Source of the DNA: Treponema parvum
GTDB lineage: Bacteria > Spirochaetota > Spirochaetia > Treponematales > Treponemataceae
Assembly (NCBI RefSeq): GCF_017893945.1
Contig: NZ_CP054257.1
Location: 2,046,001 to 2,110,000 of the forward strand
Direction of reading: 5' to 3'
Length of the DNA stretch: 64,000 bases
Shown one piece after another: positions 24,746-33,800 of this stretch. Position numbers and translations under genes: made by a program. Under the pieces are notes generated by a model that saw only the letters and a program-made list of their open reading frames with translations, searched no databases and was not told the DNA's origin. Position 1 is the stretch's first letter; every line of letters starts with the position of its first letter.

Positions 24746-25807
24746 ATGAAAAGAATTTTTAACGAGTTTTTTGCCGCGGCATTAATGGGTGCCGCCATTT
24801 TATCCGTTTCCTGCTCAAAAAAAACAAGCGAAACCGCAAATAAAACTCTTTATCTTTTCAATTGGACATATTATACGCCGGATTCGCTGATTAAAAAATT
24901 CGAAAAAGAATTCGACGTAACGGTAAAGGTAGACACCTTTGATTCCAACGAGGTCATGTATGCAAAACTAAAAGCGGGAGCCAAGGGGTACGACATAACG
25001 TTCCCGTCCCAAGATTACGCTTCAATCATGATAAAACAAGGAATGTTAAAAGAAATCGATATTGAAAAATTTCCCAATTCAAAATATATAAATCCCAAAG
25101 TTTTAGAAAAAGCGACTTATGATCCTACAATGAAATACGGCGTGCCTTACTATATGGGAGCGGCGGGAATTGCGGTAAACAAGCAAAAGGTAGCGCACTA
25201 CGAAAAGACGTGGGGTATCTTCAGCCGTACGGATCTTAAAGATCACATGACAATGATGGACGATATGAGAGAAGTTTTAGGCGACGCGCTTGCATTTCAA
25301 GGAAAATCCGTAAACACCATCGACGATAAGGAGATCGAAGAAGCCAAAGACCTTGTAATAAACAGTTGGAGACCGAATCTTATAAAATTCGACGCGGAAG
25401 GCTTCGGCAAGTCCTTTGCTTCGGGGGATTTTTGGGTGTGTCAGGGGTATGCGGAAGTTGTTTTCGGCGAAGTGCCGGAAGAAAAACAAGCCGACATGGT
25501 TGATTTTTTTATTCCCAAGGAAGGCGGGCCCATGTACATAGATTCCATGGTCATATTAAAAGGAGCGAAAAACTACGAACTCGCCATGAAATTTATAAAT
25601 TTCATACATGAACCTGAAAATTATGCGATATTTCTAGATGAATTCCGTTTTCCATGCTACGTAAACACGGAAGCCGAAAAATTTCGTAAAACAAAACCCA
25701 TGTACGACGCCGAAGAAATGGATCCCTGTGAATTAAAAGAGGATTTAGGTGAAGGCCTTGAAAAATACAATAATGCCTGGCAGGAAATACGGTTCACGGC
25801 AAAATGA
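24746..25807 (+). CDS. potD: Spermidine/putrescine-binding lipoprotein
   Basis: PotD (353 residues) captures polyamines for the importer. It starts MKRIFNEFF with the lipobox LSVSC, so it is a lipoprotein, as expected where the periplasm is wide. The body resembles PotD/PotF: LYLFNWTYYTPDSLIKKFEKEF near the start, GYDITFPSQDY, and VPYYMGAAGIAVN. Substrate specificity cannot be read from these motifs. GGGAG precedes the ATG at 24746; an earlier in-frame ATG at 24668 would put 26 polar residues before the signal peptide. Confidence 0.92.
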   Translation: MKRIFNEFFAAALMGAAILSVSCSKKTSETANKTLYLFNWTYYTPDSLIKKFEKEFDVTVKVDTFDSNEVMYAKLKAGAKGYDITFPSQDYASIMIKQGMLKEIDIEKFPNSKYINPKVLEKATYDPTMKYGVPYYMGAAGIAVNKQKVAHYEKTWGIFSRTDLKDHMTMMDDMREVLGDALAFQGKSVNTIDDKEIEEAKDLVINSWRPNLIKFDAEGFGKSFASGDFWVCQGYAEVVFGEVPEEKQADMVDFFIPKEGGPMYIDSMVILKGAKNYELAMKFINFIHEPENYAIFLDEFRFPCYVNTEAEKFRKTKPMYDAEEMDPCELKEDLGEGLEKYNNAWQEIRFTAK

Positions 25808-25845
25808 CCTTCCCGTGCGGATACTTTTAGTTTATGAGGCATAAA

Positions 25846-26334
25846 ATGAATAGGATATTTTCTGCCGCCGCCGACATAATTTCCTTGTTTGCAAAAAAAG
25901 CGGCCGCTTCACCCGAGTATGTCGCTATGGTTTTACTTTTTTTTGCGCTTCTAATCACAGCCTTTTGTATTATACTTTTTCGGATCGGGCTTAAACTCGG
26001 GCGCTATGAAGAAAAACAAAAACTCACCGCTTTGCTCCAGGCCGGTCGAGACGACGCCGTAAAGCGCTCGCGTGCGGTCTTAAGCGGACAGATGGCGGAA
26101 CAGATCGCGCCGTTTTTAAAAGACTTTCCGTGTAATCCTGCGGACGTCCGCTTTGTAGGCAAACCTTTGGATTTTATAGGATTCCCCGGCGCGGCGGACG
26201 GGAGCGCAATAAAAGAAATTTTATTTATAGAAGTAAAGACCGGAAATTCAGGTCTTTCAAAGCGCGAACGCGAGATAAAGGCCGCCGTAGAAGAAGGCCG
26301 CGTGCGTTACGTCGAATATAATCTGAGTATTTAA
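25846..26334 (+). CDS. Holliday-junction-resolvase-like endonuclease (PF10107 type)
   Basis: A 162-residue protein with an N-terminal membrane helix (about 24-46), a short coiled stretch, and a PD-(D/E)XK-like domain related to archaeal Holliday-junction resolvases. The conserved blocks are KRSRAVLSGQMAEQIAPFL, FVGKPLDFIGF and EILFIEVKTGNSGLSKRERE, containing the Asp and E-x-K catalytic residues. Family members are widespread, but the true substrate is unknown. GAGG precedes the ATG at 25846; an ATG 12 bases earlier is less likely. Confidence 0.8.
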   Translation: MNRIFSAAADIISLFAKKAAASPEYVAMVLLFFALLITAFCIILFRIGLKLGRYEEKQKLTALLQAGRDDAVKRSRAVLSGQMAEQIAPFLKDFPCNPADVRFVGKPLDFIGFPGAADGSAIKEILFIEVKTGNSGLSKREREIKAAVEEGRVRYVEYNLSI

Positions 26335-26383
26335 AATCTGCCCGATTATCGTCATAAATGCCGATAATTAAGACGGAGTCTTT

Positions 26384-27643
26384 ATGAAAAAAAACAAATT
26401 CGCATTATTTATTGCGGTGATCATTTTTGCGCATTTTTCTTTTTTTGCACAGACTAATGTAAACGGCGATTCACCGGGCACAGGCGGAAAAATTTTTACA
26501 TTCAAATATAAAAAAGACGACAGATATCGGATACTTTCGCGCGTAAACGAAGATGTGCTTATAAACAACCGTCTGGATCATCATTCCGAAATCGTAAGCA
26601 GGGTAAGCGTTCACATAGAAAGCGTAAAAGCCGGCGGAAAAGGCGTTCACAAAGCAAACTTTATGACCTCCGACACTTCAACCGCAGGCGAAAACGGCAA
26701 ACATCTCACGTGGAACGAAGAATACAACAGCGAATATGAAAGAGACCCCCAAGGCCGCTTTACCATAGACGCCGAATATTTTATGCCCGTCATCCGCGAC
26801 ATGCCGGTCTTTCCGCAAAAACCGATATTTCCGGGCGAAACCTGGACGGAAGAAGGATACGAAGCCCACGATCTTAGGCGGACATTCAATATCAAACAGC
26901 CTCTCAAAGTGCCGTTTAACGCCGTATATGTCTATGAAGGCGAAAAAAGCGTCGATTCGGGTAAAAAGTTCGATGTCTTTACGGTAACGTACAATCTTTA
27001 TTTTGACAGCCCTTCTCCCGAAAACAAAGAAGGTCTTTATTCCGAATATCCGGTAACCACTACGGGGTATTCTCAGCAAAAACTGTACTGGGATTACGAC
27101 AGAGGCGCTTTGGACCATTACACCGAAACGTTCCGCATAACAATCGTAACGTCATACGGCAACGTATTTAAATTTAACGGAACTACGGAAGCCGAAATAA
27201 CGCAGTTTGAAAGAACGTCGGACGATCTTGATAAGGTTAAAGAAAAAATCGAAAACCTTAACCTTAAAGACGTTCAGGTAAAAAATAACGAAAAAGGAAT
27301 AACCATAAGCCTTGAAAACATTCAGTTCAAAGCCGATTCGGCGGTGCTGCAGGACAGCGAAAAGGAAAAACTGAAAAAGATCGCCGTCATATTAAAGGAA
27401 TATCCCAATAACGATCTTCTCATAAGCGGCTATACGGCTCTGGCGGGAACAATGAAGTCGCGTCTTAAACTTTCAAAAGAGAGAGCCGAAGCGGTGGCGG
27501 ATTATCTGGCGGGAATAGGCGTAAAAGACCTTTATCACATTTTTACAAAAGGATTCGGAGCGCAAAACCCCGTAGCGCCGAATAATACGGACGAAGGCCG
27601 CTCCCGCAACAGGCGGGTTGAAATCACTATTCTGGATAAATAG
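26384..27643 (+). CDS. OmpA-family envelope protein (TP0624-like)
   Basis: A 419-residue exported protein with signal peptide (cleavage near FFAQ) and a two-part body. Residues about 30-290 are beta-rich and of the type seen in T. pallidum TP0624. Residues about 305-419 are a complete OmpA-like peptidoglycan-binding domain: IQFKADSAVL, LKEYPNNDLLISGYT, LSKERAEAVADYLAGIGV, TKGFGAQNPVAPN and GRSRNRRVEITI. It likely links the outer envelope to peptidoglycan. GGAG precedes the ATG. A short hairpin (GGGG-CTG-CCCC) lies right after the stop. Confidence 0.82.
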   Translation: MKKNKFALFIAVIIFAHFSFFAQTNVNGDSPGTGGKIFTFKYKKDDRYRILSRVNEDVLINNRLDHHSEIVSRVSVHIESVKAGGKGVHKANFMTSDTSTAGENGKHLTWNEEYNSEYERDPQGRFTIDAEYFMPVIRDMPVFPQKPIFPGETWTEEGYEAHDLRRTFNIKQPLKVPFNAVYVYEGEKSVDSGKKFDVFTVTYNLYFDSPSPENKEGLYSEYPVTTTGYSQQKLYWDYDRGALDHYTETFRITIVTSYGNVFKFNGTTEAEITQFERTSDDLDKVKEKIENLNLKDVQVKNNEKGITISLENIQFKADSAVLQDSEKEKLKKIAVILKEYPNNDLLISGYTALAGTMKSRLKLSKERAEAVADYLAGIGVKDLYHIFTKGFGAQNPVAPNNTDEGRSRNRRVEITILDK

Positions 27644-27658
27644 CTAGGGGCTGCCCCT

Positions 27659-27687
27659 TTGATTATTCCTTCATTTTGTGATATTAT
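27659..27687 (+). promoter_or_regulatory. Promoter immediately before carD
   Basis: TTGATT (27659-27664), 17-base spacer, TATTAT (27682-27687). The ATG of carD is seven bases further on, without a Shine-Dalgarno site. The -35 overlaps the end of the small hairpin after the previous gene. Confidence 0.6.
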
Positions 27688-27694
27688 ACGCTAC

Positions 27695-28369
27695 ATGGAT
27701 TTGAATACTAATTTCAAGCTCAATCAGCAAGTGGTTTATCCCAGCCAGGGCGTAGGCAAAGTAGTCGATATTTTCGAAAAAGTCTTTAACGGCGAAACGC
27801 TTCTGCATTATAAAATTTATCTTGAAGTGTCGGACATGATTGTGATCGTGCCGGTAAACCGTGCGGAAGGGCTTGGAATCCGCGCTATAGTTTCTGCGGA
27901 AGAAGCGCAAAAAGCGATCGATCTTTTAGGAGAAGGATTTGAGCCTATCACGTCGGATTGGAAATTGCGCTACCAAATGAATCTCGACCTGCTCAAAAAA
28001 GGCAGCATCGGCGACATCGCCGTAATAGTCCGCTGTCTATACAACCGAAGCAAGATCAAAGAGCTGCCCATTTTGGAACGAAAGCTTTACGACAACGCAA
28101 AAAAACTTCTTGAAGACGAAATTTCATTTGCAATGGGAATCCCCGTCAAAGAAGCGGAATCCCTTCTCCACGAAAAACTCGAACCGCCCGGTCTTGCTCA
28201 CGAAACCAAACGAATTATCGACAACATGGACGACGACGACGAAGTTTTTGACGACGATGCGGAAGATTCCTCCGATGAAGAAAACGACGATTCCGATGAA
28301 AAACCGATGACAGATTCCGTTGACGACGATGAAGAAGACGATGATTCGGACGACGGCTTTGAGGACTGA
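27695..28369 (+). CDS. carD: CarD-family transcription regulator with acidic tail
   Basis: CarD/CdnL (224 residues) binds RNA polymerase beta through its N-terminal Tudor-like domain (about 1-60: FKLNQQVVYPSQGVGKVVDI) and stabilises promoter complexes. A helical C-terminal domain follows (WKLRYQMNLDLLKKGS, AVIVRCLYNRSK). The last about 45 residues are almost all Asp, Glu and Ser, absent from the compact 160-residue family members. Start ATG 27695 follows the Asp-Leu-Asn beginning; it has no Shine-Dalgarno and lies just after a -10 box. ispDF begins within its last codons. Confidence 0.9.
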   Translation: MDLNTNFKLNQQVVYPSQGVGKVVDIFEKVFNGETLLHYKIYLEVSDMIVIVPVNRAEGLGIRAIVSAEEAQKAIDLLGEGFEPITSDWKLRYQMNLDLLKKGSIGDIAVIVRCLYNRSKIKELPILERKLYDNAKKLLEDEISFAMGIPVKEAESLLHEKLEPPGLAHETKRIIDNMDDDDEVFDDDAEDSSDEENDDSDEKPMTDSVDDDEEDDDSDDGFED

Positions 28370-29594
28370 AATACAGGCGGATTTAATCATCCTTGCGGCC
28401 GGAAATTCAAGCCGCATGGGCGGAATAAAAAAAGAATTCCTTCCGATGAAAGACGGCACGGTATTATCACAAGCCGCCCGCGCCTTTTTAGAAGCCTATG
28501 ATTTTGAGCGCATTGTGATTTCGTTCCCGCCCGGAAATTACGACGGCGCAAAGGCTGCATTTTTTGCGGACCCTGTGATAAATTCCTTATTAAAAAAAAC
28601 TGAACTGTTTTTTGTCGAGGGCGGTTCTACAAGACAGGCTTCGGTTTTGAATTCCCTTGAAAAACTTGCAGAAGAAAACGCCTCCCCCGATTCCATCGTG
28701 CTCATACACGACGGAGCGCGTCCCTTCGTAAGCAAAAAGCTCATACTCGACACTATCGCCGCTGCCAAAAAGACCGGAGCCGCAGTCCCCGCCGTACGTC
28801 CCGTGGATACGCAAAAAGAAATCGGCAAGGACAAACTTATAAAAAGGCATTTGATACGTGAAGATTTGGCGGCCGTACAGACGCCGCAGGCCTTTTTGTT
28901 TGCGCCGATGCTTAAAGCGCACAGAAACGCCCTAAAAGACGGCTGCGTTTACACCGACGATACCGAAATATGGGGAAAATATGCAGGCGACGTGATAACC
29001 GTAGAAGGTGATCCATTGAATAAAAAGATCACATATCCTTCGGATATCGTTAAAGAAACGGAGAATCAAACGAAAAATATGATAAGAGTGGGACTGGGAT
29101 ACGACCTGCACGCGCTTGTCGAAGGGCGAAAACTGTTTTTGGGCGGAGTGCACATTCCTTTCGATAAGGGGGAAGCCGCTCATTCCGACGGCGACGTTCT
29201 GTTACATGCAATCACTGACGCGCTGCTAGGCGCTTGCGCGCTCGGCGACATAGGAAGTTTTTTTCCGCCTGAAGACGACAAATGGAAAGACGCCGATTCC
29301 GGATCATTGCTAGGCAACGTTTGGAATAAGATAAGCGCAAAAGGCTGGCAGCTTTGCAACCTGGACTGCGTAATTGCGCTTGAAAAGCCTAAATTTTTAC
29401 CGTACAGGGACGAAGTAAGAAAATCCATAGCTGCGATACTCGGCACGGACGAAGACAGAATCTTTGTAAAAGCCAAAACCGGCGAAAAATTAGGAAAAAT
29501 AGGCCGAGGCGAAGCGGTGGAAGCGTGGGCAAACTGCCTGCTTGTTCAGTCGTCAGGCATGTCGAGGATCAGTTCTATTTCCGTTTCGGAATGA
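28341..29594 (+). CDS. ispDF: Bifunctional IspD/IspF enzyme of isoprenoid synthesis
   Basis: A fused protein (about 417 residues) for two steps of the MEP pathway. IspD adds CMP to methylerythritol 4-phosphate (LILAAGNSSRMG, IHDGARPFV, TDDTEIW), and IspF makes the cyclodiphosphate (GLGYDLHAL, AHSDGDVLLHAITDALLGA, GDIGSFFPP with the metal-binding residues). The intermediate IspE is separate and not in the window. The start is uncertain: ATG 28320, ATG 28341 and TTG 28359 are all in frame, within the carD tail, and none has a good ribosome site. The 3' end overlaps the SpiroCoCo gene by 49 bases. Confidence 0.9.
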   Translation: MIRTTALRTEIQADLIILAAGNSSRMGGIKKEFLPMKDGTVLSQAARAFLEAYDFERIVISFPPGNYDGAKAAFFADPVINSLLKKTELFFVEGGSTRQASVLNSLEKLAEENASPDSIVLIHDGARPFVSKKLILDTIAAAKKTGAAVPAVRPVDTQKEIGKDKLIKRHLIREDLAAVQTPQAFLFAPMLKAHRNALKDGCVYTDDTEIWGKYAGDVITVEGDPLNKKITYPSDIVKETENQTKNMIRVGLGYDLHALVEGRKLFLGGVHIPFDKGEAAHSDGDVLLHAITDALLGACALGDIGSFFPPEDDKWKDADSGSLLGNVWNKISAKGWQLCNLDCVIALEKPKFLPYRDEVRKSIAAILGTDEDRIFVKAKTGEKLGKIGRGEAVEAWANCLLVQSSGMSRISSISVSE

Positions 29595-32500
29595 TTCATG
29601 CGCCTTGCTATCTCTGAAATTTTCCAGCCTTGCCGCTTCAACGTTTTTATGGCTTCGCGATCCTGCGGGGTTATTCCCGGAGACTGCTTTCCGGGATTCT
29701 TTTCAAGATCCGCCTTAGTAAGCCTTGCCAACAGATTGAATTTGGTATCGATATCCTGCGAAAGCTGGTGCAGCCGGGCTTCGCTCCGCCCTATGCCGTC
29801 GCGTTCGCTTTTTATGGCGTCGGTCTTGCGGTCGGCTTCTTCCAAGATTTCACGCAGCGAATCGAGTTTTTCTACGGCTTCGTTTATCCGCCCGTTGCTT
29901 GACAAAATCAAATCCACATTTTTTTGAACGTCTTCGATTTCCGCCGGCAATGAAGACGCCTGCCGGTTACAATTTGAAAGCCTTTGTTCAAGTTCGCGCA
30001 AATTTTCAAATGTTTTGTCCACGTCGGACGCAACCCGGTCTATGACTTCATTTTTCTTTTCAAGGCGGTCGTAGCGGTCGGAAATTCCTGAAAGCGTATT
30101 TTGGAAATTGCGCACCGATATCTGTATTTCCTGCAGGTCGTCGCTGGCCGTTTGCAAATCCTTGATTTTAGTATCCATGTTTCCGGACAAGGCAAGCAGC
30201 TTGTCAAATTTCGACTCGATATTTTCGATCTGGCTCCGCCCGGAATTAAAGCGCAAGAGTTTTTCGTTAATTTCATTGTCAAGCTTAAGAAGGCTGTTGT
30301 ATTCCGCCGTCAGTTTTTCGGCGTCGCTTCGGTAAAGATCAATCTTATTGAACCGGTTATCCAATTCCGTGAGCCTGTCGTCCAATTGCTTTTTCATCTG
30401 CTCGGCTTTTTCGTAAAGCTGCATTTGAACTTCTATGCTCTTCAATTCCTTGTCAAGTTCGCTCATTCTGGTCTGAAAATCATTTGCATCGTTTTGCATT
30501 TTCATGACCATATTTGCCTGACGGACGCGGTTTTCTTCGCCCGCCGATTGGATTTCGGTTCTCAAGGCACGGATTTTTTGTTCGGAATCCGTAGTTTGAG
30601 ACCGAACTCTCTCCTCCGTAGTTTTGAGCATCTCTTCATACATTTTCTGCATTTCCGATACAATATTTTTGGATCGGTCTTCGTATTCGGAAATGGAAGT
30701 TTCGGTCTTATCGTCCAAAGACTCTATGCGCTCCGAAAGTTCGTCGAGCTTTTTTTGCCTTTCCGAAGAATATTCTTCCATGCTGCCGTCGAGAACGCCT
30801 TGAGCTTCTTCTATTTTTTGAGCGGCGGCGTCCTTCATGCCTAGAAGCTGTTCTTCAAACAGAGACCTGGCTTCGTCAAACTGCTGTCTCAAGTGCTGTT
30901 TCCACGTATTGAATTCGGACATTGCGGCGTCTATCGAAGAAACTCCCGTCTTTTGGCGGCTTTCCACGCCCTCTTCAAAGGCTTTAAGATCTTCAAGTAT
31001 TTCCTTTTCCTTTTTTTCAAGCTGAGAGATTATTCTTGCGTTATATGCTTCGGACGCTTCTTTTAGAGCTTTTTCGGAATCCGAAGAAGCCTGCTGCAAA
31101 TTCACACGGTACTGTTCCATAAAACCGGTCATTTCGCTTCGAACCTGTTCAAGCTGCTCCTGAATGTCTTCGCGCGCCAAAGTTATATCCGAAGAGCTGC
31201 GGGTCAAAAATTCCTTGTTGCGCTCCTGAAGCGCAAGAAGTTTGTTTTTTAAGTCTTCCGTATAATTGCTTTCCACCGCGTGTCTTTGGTCTTCATACTG
31301 CCCCGAAAGTTTTCCGAGCCGGCTGTCAAAATCCTGTTTCCATTCGTTAAGCTCGTCGGAAAGTTTTGTAGCGCTCACTCTCAAATTTGAATCGAAAGAA
31401 TCTTCAAGTCCGTGAAGTTTTTCGCTCACGCTGTTTACGGCGGATTCTTTTAGGGCGTCTAAAGATTTTTCAAGGGCGGAAAGTTCGGCGGCTATTCTGT
31501 CAGAATTATCCTTTATCGAAAGCTCAAAATCACTTTGACGCTTTTGCTGTGCGGCTGAAAAATCCGTAAAATCCGATAAGATGCGGTTCTGAGTCTGATC
31601 CATCGCCTTACGAACCGCACTTTCAAGGGATTCAAGATCCTGCCCGGACATTTCAAGATTTGAAAGTCTGTATAACAAGTCCTTTTTATATTCTTCGATG
31701 CGGGCGTCCAAATTTGAAAGAGAAGCCGTTACGGCGGAAAGTTTTTCTTCGGCAGACTTTGCAGCCGAGACCGCGCTTTCATTTATCAGATTGATCTTTT
31801 CTTGTACGGAATTTTTATACGATTCCAAGTTGCGCTCTGAAATTTCTCTGTATTTTTCATATGCGGCTTTTTCCCTGTTTTCCGCATCGGAAACCGCTTC
31901 TAAGAACATAGAATTGTAACGCTCTTGCAATTGTGCAATCTGAGACTCCAGAGAAGCTCTTATACCTTCGAGAGTCTTTCCGTTGCCGTCCGCTTCTTCG
32001 GCAAGCTCTTGTGTCGTTTGACGTATTCGGTCTGCGCTCTCGTCAATTCGGCTGTTTAATTCCGCAAACTTTCTTTCAAGCTGTTTGTCGAATGCGAGAT
32101 TCTGTTCTTCCAACAAGGATTCGTATCTTTCCTGCAGACTTTTTTCACGCTGTTCCGTTTCGGCCATTGCCTTAGTTAAAAAATCCGCCGTATCGGAAAG
32201 CTGTTTTTTAATTTCCTCGGAATTTCGGTTTATTTCGGTCTTATAAGATTCGCAGCGCGCGGAAGCCTTTTCGCTCAGATGTTTAAAAACGGTGTCTTCA
32301 AGCTGAGTCGCTTTTTGGGCGGCGGAATTATACGCGGACGCTATGTCGGCATTCAGCTTTGCAAGAAGTTCTTCGCTCCGTTTTTGGGCGGCGCCGGTCG
32401 ATTCGTCAAGTTTTTGAGCGCGCAGCTGATAGCGATTCAAAAGTTCGCTTCCTATCGCCTTGAGCTGTTCGGCGTTTTTGCCTGCAAAATCCGCGGTAAT

Positions 32501-33013
32501 GACGGACAGCTTTTTTTCAATGGAATCCGCCGTCTTTTTTTGAGCGTCGAAACGCGCATTTACCTGATCGATGACGGAAGACGCTTTTTGTATGCGAAGA
32601 AGGTTTTCTTCAACCCGCGCGGACATATCGACGAGTTTTGCAAGTTCGTCTTCATATTCGGAAGTTTTTTGCTTAAGATTATCTACAACGGAAGTTTTTT
32701 CGGAAAGATTTTCCGTCATCTGACGAAATTCCGCAAGCTGCTTTTCAAAGCGTTTAACGGCAGCCGCAGACATAGTCTGCTTTGCGTCAAGTTCGGCGCC
32801 TACCGTCATAAGCGCATGATTTTTATCTTTGAAGTATGCGTCAAAATCGGACATGCGCTTGTCCGCGTACTGACGAACCTTATCCATCGAATTATTGTCT
32901 TTATCCAAATAACGGAATACCAATACAACGCCGAAAGATAATATCAGCGACAATAAGATCGTAAATACTCCCACTTTTACCCATCCAAACAACAACGGAA
33001 CTTCGCCCTGCAT
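29546..33013 (-). CDS. Giant membrane-anchored coiled-coil protein (SpiroCoCo-type)
   Basis: A 1155-residue protein. One N-terminal membrane helix (about 12-34) is followed by almost 1060 residues of heptad-rich coiled coil, rich in Glu, Lys, Ser, Asp and Leu. At the end there is a short globular domain (about 1110-1150, DREAIKTLKRQGWKISEIARRMNHS), which reads as a helix-turn-helix. The pattern fits the spirochete SpiroCoCo family. Such proteins are structural or scaffolding; no enzyme motif is present. The HTH could contact nucleic acid or a protein partner. It converges on ispDF. Confidence 0.75.
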   Translation of the reverse strand: MQGEVPLLFGWVKVGVFTILLSLILSFGVVLVFRYLDKDNNSMDKVRQYADKRMSDFDAYFKDKNHALMTVGAELDAKQTMSAAAVKRFEKQLAEFRQMTENLSEKTSVVDNLKQKTSEYEDELAKLVDMSARVEENLLRIQKASSVIDQVNARFDAQKKTADSIEKKLSVITADFAGKNAEQLKAIGSELLNRYQLRAQKLDESTGAAQKRSEELLAKLNADIASAYNSAAQKATQLEDTVFKHLSEKASARCESYKTEINRNSEEIKKQLSDTADFLTKAMAETEQREKSLQERYESLLEEQNLAFDKQLERKFAELNSRIDESADRIRQTTQELAEEADGNGKTLEGIRASLESQIAQLQERYNSMFLEAVSDAENREKAAYEKYREISERNLESYKNSVQEKINLINESAVSAAKSAEEKLSAVTASLSNLDARIEEYKKDLLYRLSNLEMSGQDLESLESAVRKAMDQTQNRILSDFTDFSAAQQKRQSDFELSIKDNSDRIAAELSALEKSLDALKESAVNSVSEKLHGLEDSFDSNLRVSATKLSDELNEWKQDFDSRLGKLSGQYEDQRHAVESNYTEDLKNKLLALQERNKEFLTRSSSDITLAREDIQEQLEQVRSEMTGFMEQYRVNLQQASSDSEKALKEASEAYNARIISQLEKKEKEILEDLKAFEEGVESRQKTGVSSIDAAMSEFNTWKQHLRQQFDEARSLFEEQLLGMKDAAAQKIEEAQGVLDGSMEEYSSERQKKLDELSERIESLDDKTETSISEYEDRSKNIVSEMQKMYEEMLKTTEERVRSQTTDSEQKIRALRTEIQSAGEENRVRQANMVMKMQNDANDFQTRMSELDKELKSIEVQMQLYEKAEQMKKQLDDRLTELDNRFNKIDLYRSDAEKLTAEYNSLLKLDNEINEKLLRFNSGRSQIENIESKFDKLLALSGNMDTKIKDLQTASDDLQEIQISVRNFQNTLSGISDRYDRLEKKNEVIDRVASDVDKTFENLRELEQRLSNCNRQASSLPAEIEDVQKNVDLILSSNGRINEAVEKLDSLREILEEADRKTDAIKSERDGIGRSEARLHQLSQDIDTKFNLLARLTKADLEKNPGKQSPGITPQDREAIKTLKRQGWKISEIARRMNHSETEIELILDMPDD

Positions 33014-33056
33014 TCAAGACATAACGAAGTCCAAAGTATTTATGAATCCGGGAATT

Positions 33057-33740
33057 TCAATTTCCCGGCGTTCCTTCCAATATGATGTCCTGAAACTTCC
33101 TGTAATCGGCAAAACAAATATCGGCGCTAGGACATTTTATATGAAACAGCCTTCGATACCACGGTTCAAGATAAGCGGTCTTCATCCCGGCGTTTTTTGC
33201 GCCGTTCACATCGAAACGAATACTGTTTCCTACGTAAAGTATTTTTTCGGGAGGAACCTTAAGCACCATCGATAAAATTCCGAACGGATATTTGGACGGT
33301 TTAAGAGCGCCGATAGTTTCCGTTCCTAAAACAGTTTCGCAATACGGTATAACTCCCCAGACAGCTCCCTTTTGTTCGGGCGGAAAATCGGACAAAATCG
33401 CAAGCCTGTAACCCGCTTCTTTTAACTTACGGAAAGTCTCTTCAACATTTTTGTAAGGGGTTAAAGAATCAAAAAAAGGTCTAAGCCCCTTGTACACAAT
33501 AGTGTCGATCTTTTCTCTTGCTTCCGCAGCGGTACACTTCATCTCTATTGCCAAAAGCCTTGCCTGATATTCAAAAAAATCCGCCAGCGGAGCCGTCCTG
33601 TGAAGAATTTTTCTTACCTTACCGTACTGTAAAAAAAAACGCAGATGAGAAAGGATATATGGAAATATTTTTAAGTTAAGCCGCCAGGAAGGATACAGAG
33701 TACCGTCTATATCAAAAGCTATTACCTCAAAATCTTTCAT
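33057..33740 (-). CDS. HAD-superfamily hydrolase
   Basis: A 227-residue phosphatase-type protein. Motif I is FDIDGTLYP (nucleophile Asp10 and acid Asp12), motif II Ser in LAILSDFPP, motif III Lys in GALKPSKYPFG, and motif IV GNSIRFDVNGAKNAG. A helical cap lies between motifs I and II. The substrate cannot be inferred. It starts 43 bases after the SpiroCoCo gene begins upstream of it in the opposite sense of reading, so it is read before it on the same strand. A TCGACA/TATAAT promoter ends six bases before the ATG. Confidence 0.85.
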   Translation of the reverse strand: MKDFEVIAFDIDGTLYPSWRLNLKIFPYILSHLRFFLQYGKVRKILHRTAPLADFFEYQARLLAIEMKCTAAEAREKIDTIVYKGLRPFFDSLTPYKNVEETFRKLKEAGYRLAILSDFPPEQKGAVWGVIPYCETVLGTETIGALKPSKYPFGILSMVLKVPPEKILYVGNSIRFDVNGAKNAGMKTAYLEPWYRRLFHIKCPSADICFADYRKFQDIILEGTPGN

Positions 33741-33746
33741 TCTTTT

Positions 33747-33776
33747 ATTATATAATATCTTACACGGATATGTCGA
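33747..33776 (-). promoter_or_regulatory. Promoter immediately before the HAD hydrolase gene
   Basis: On the minus strand TCGACA (33776-33771), 18-base spacer, TATAAT (33752-33747). The ATG (33740) is six bases beyond the -10 box, and there is no strong ribosome site, so a leaderless message is likely. Confidence 0.6.
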
Positions 33777-33800
33777 GTTGTAAAAATATTAAAGACAGAA

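Noticed and set aside
30101-30844. Long plus-strand frame opposite the coiled-coil gene (247 codons)
   Set aside because: The coding pattern on the minus strand is strong (heptads over 1100 residues); the plus frame is Phe-rich shadow sequence.
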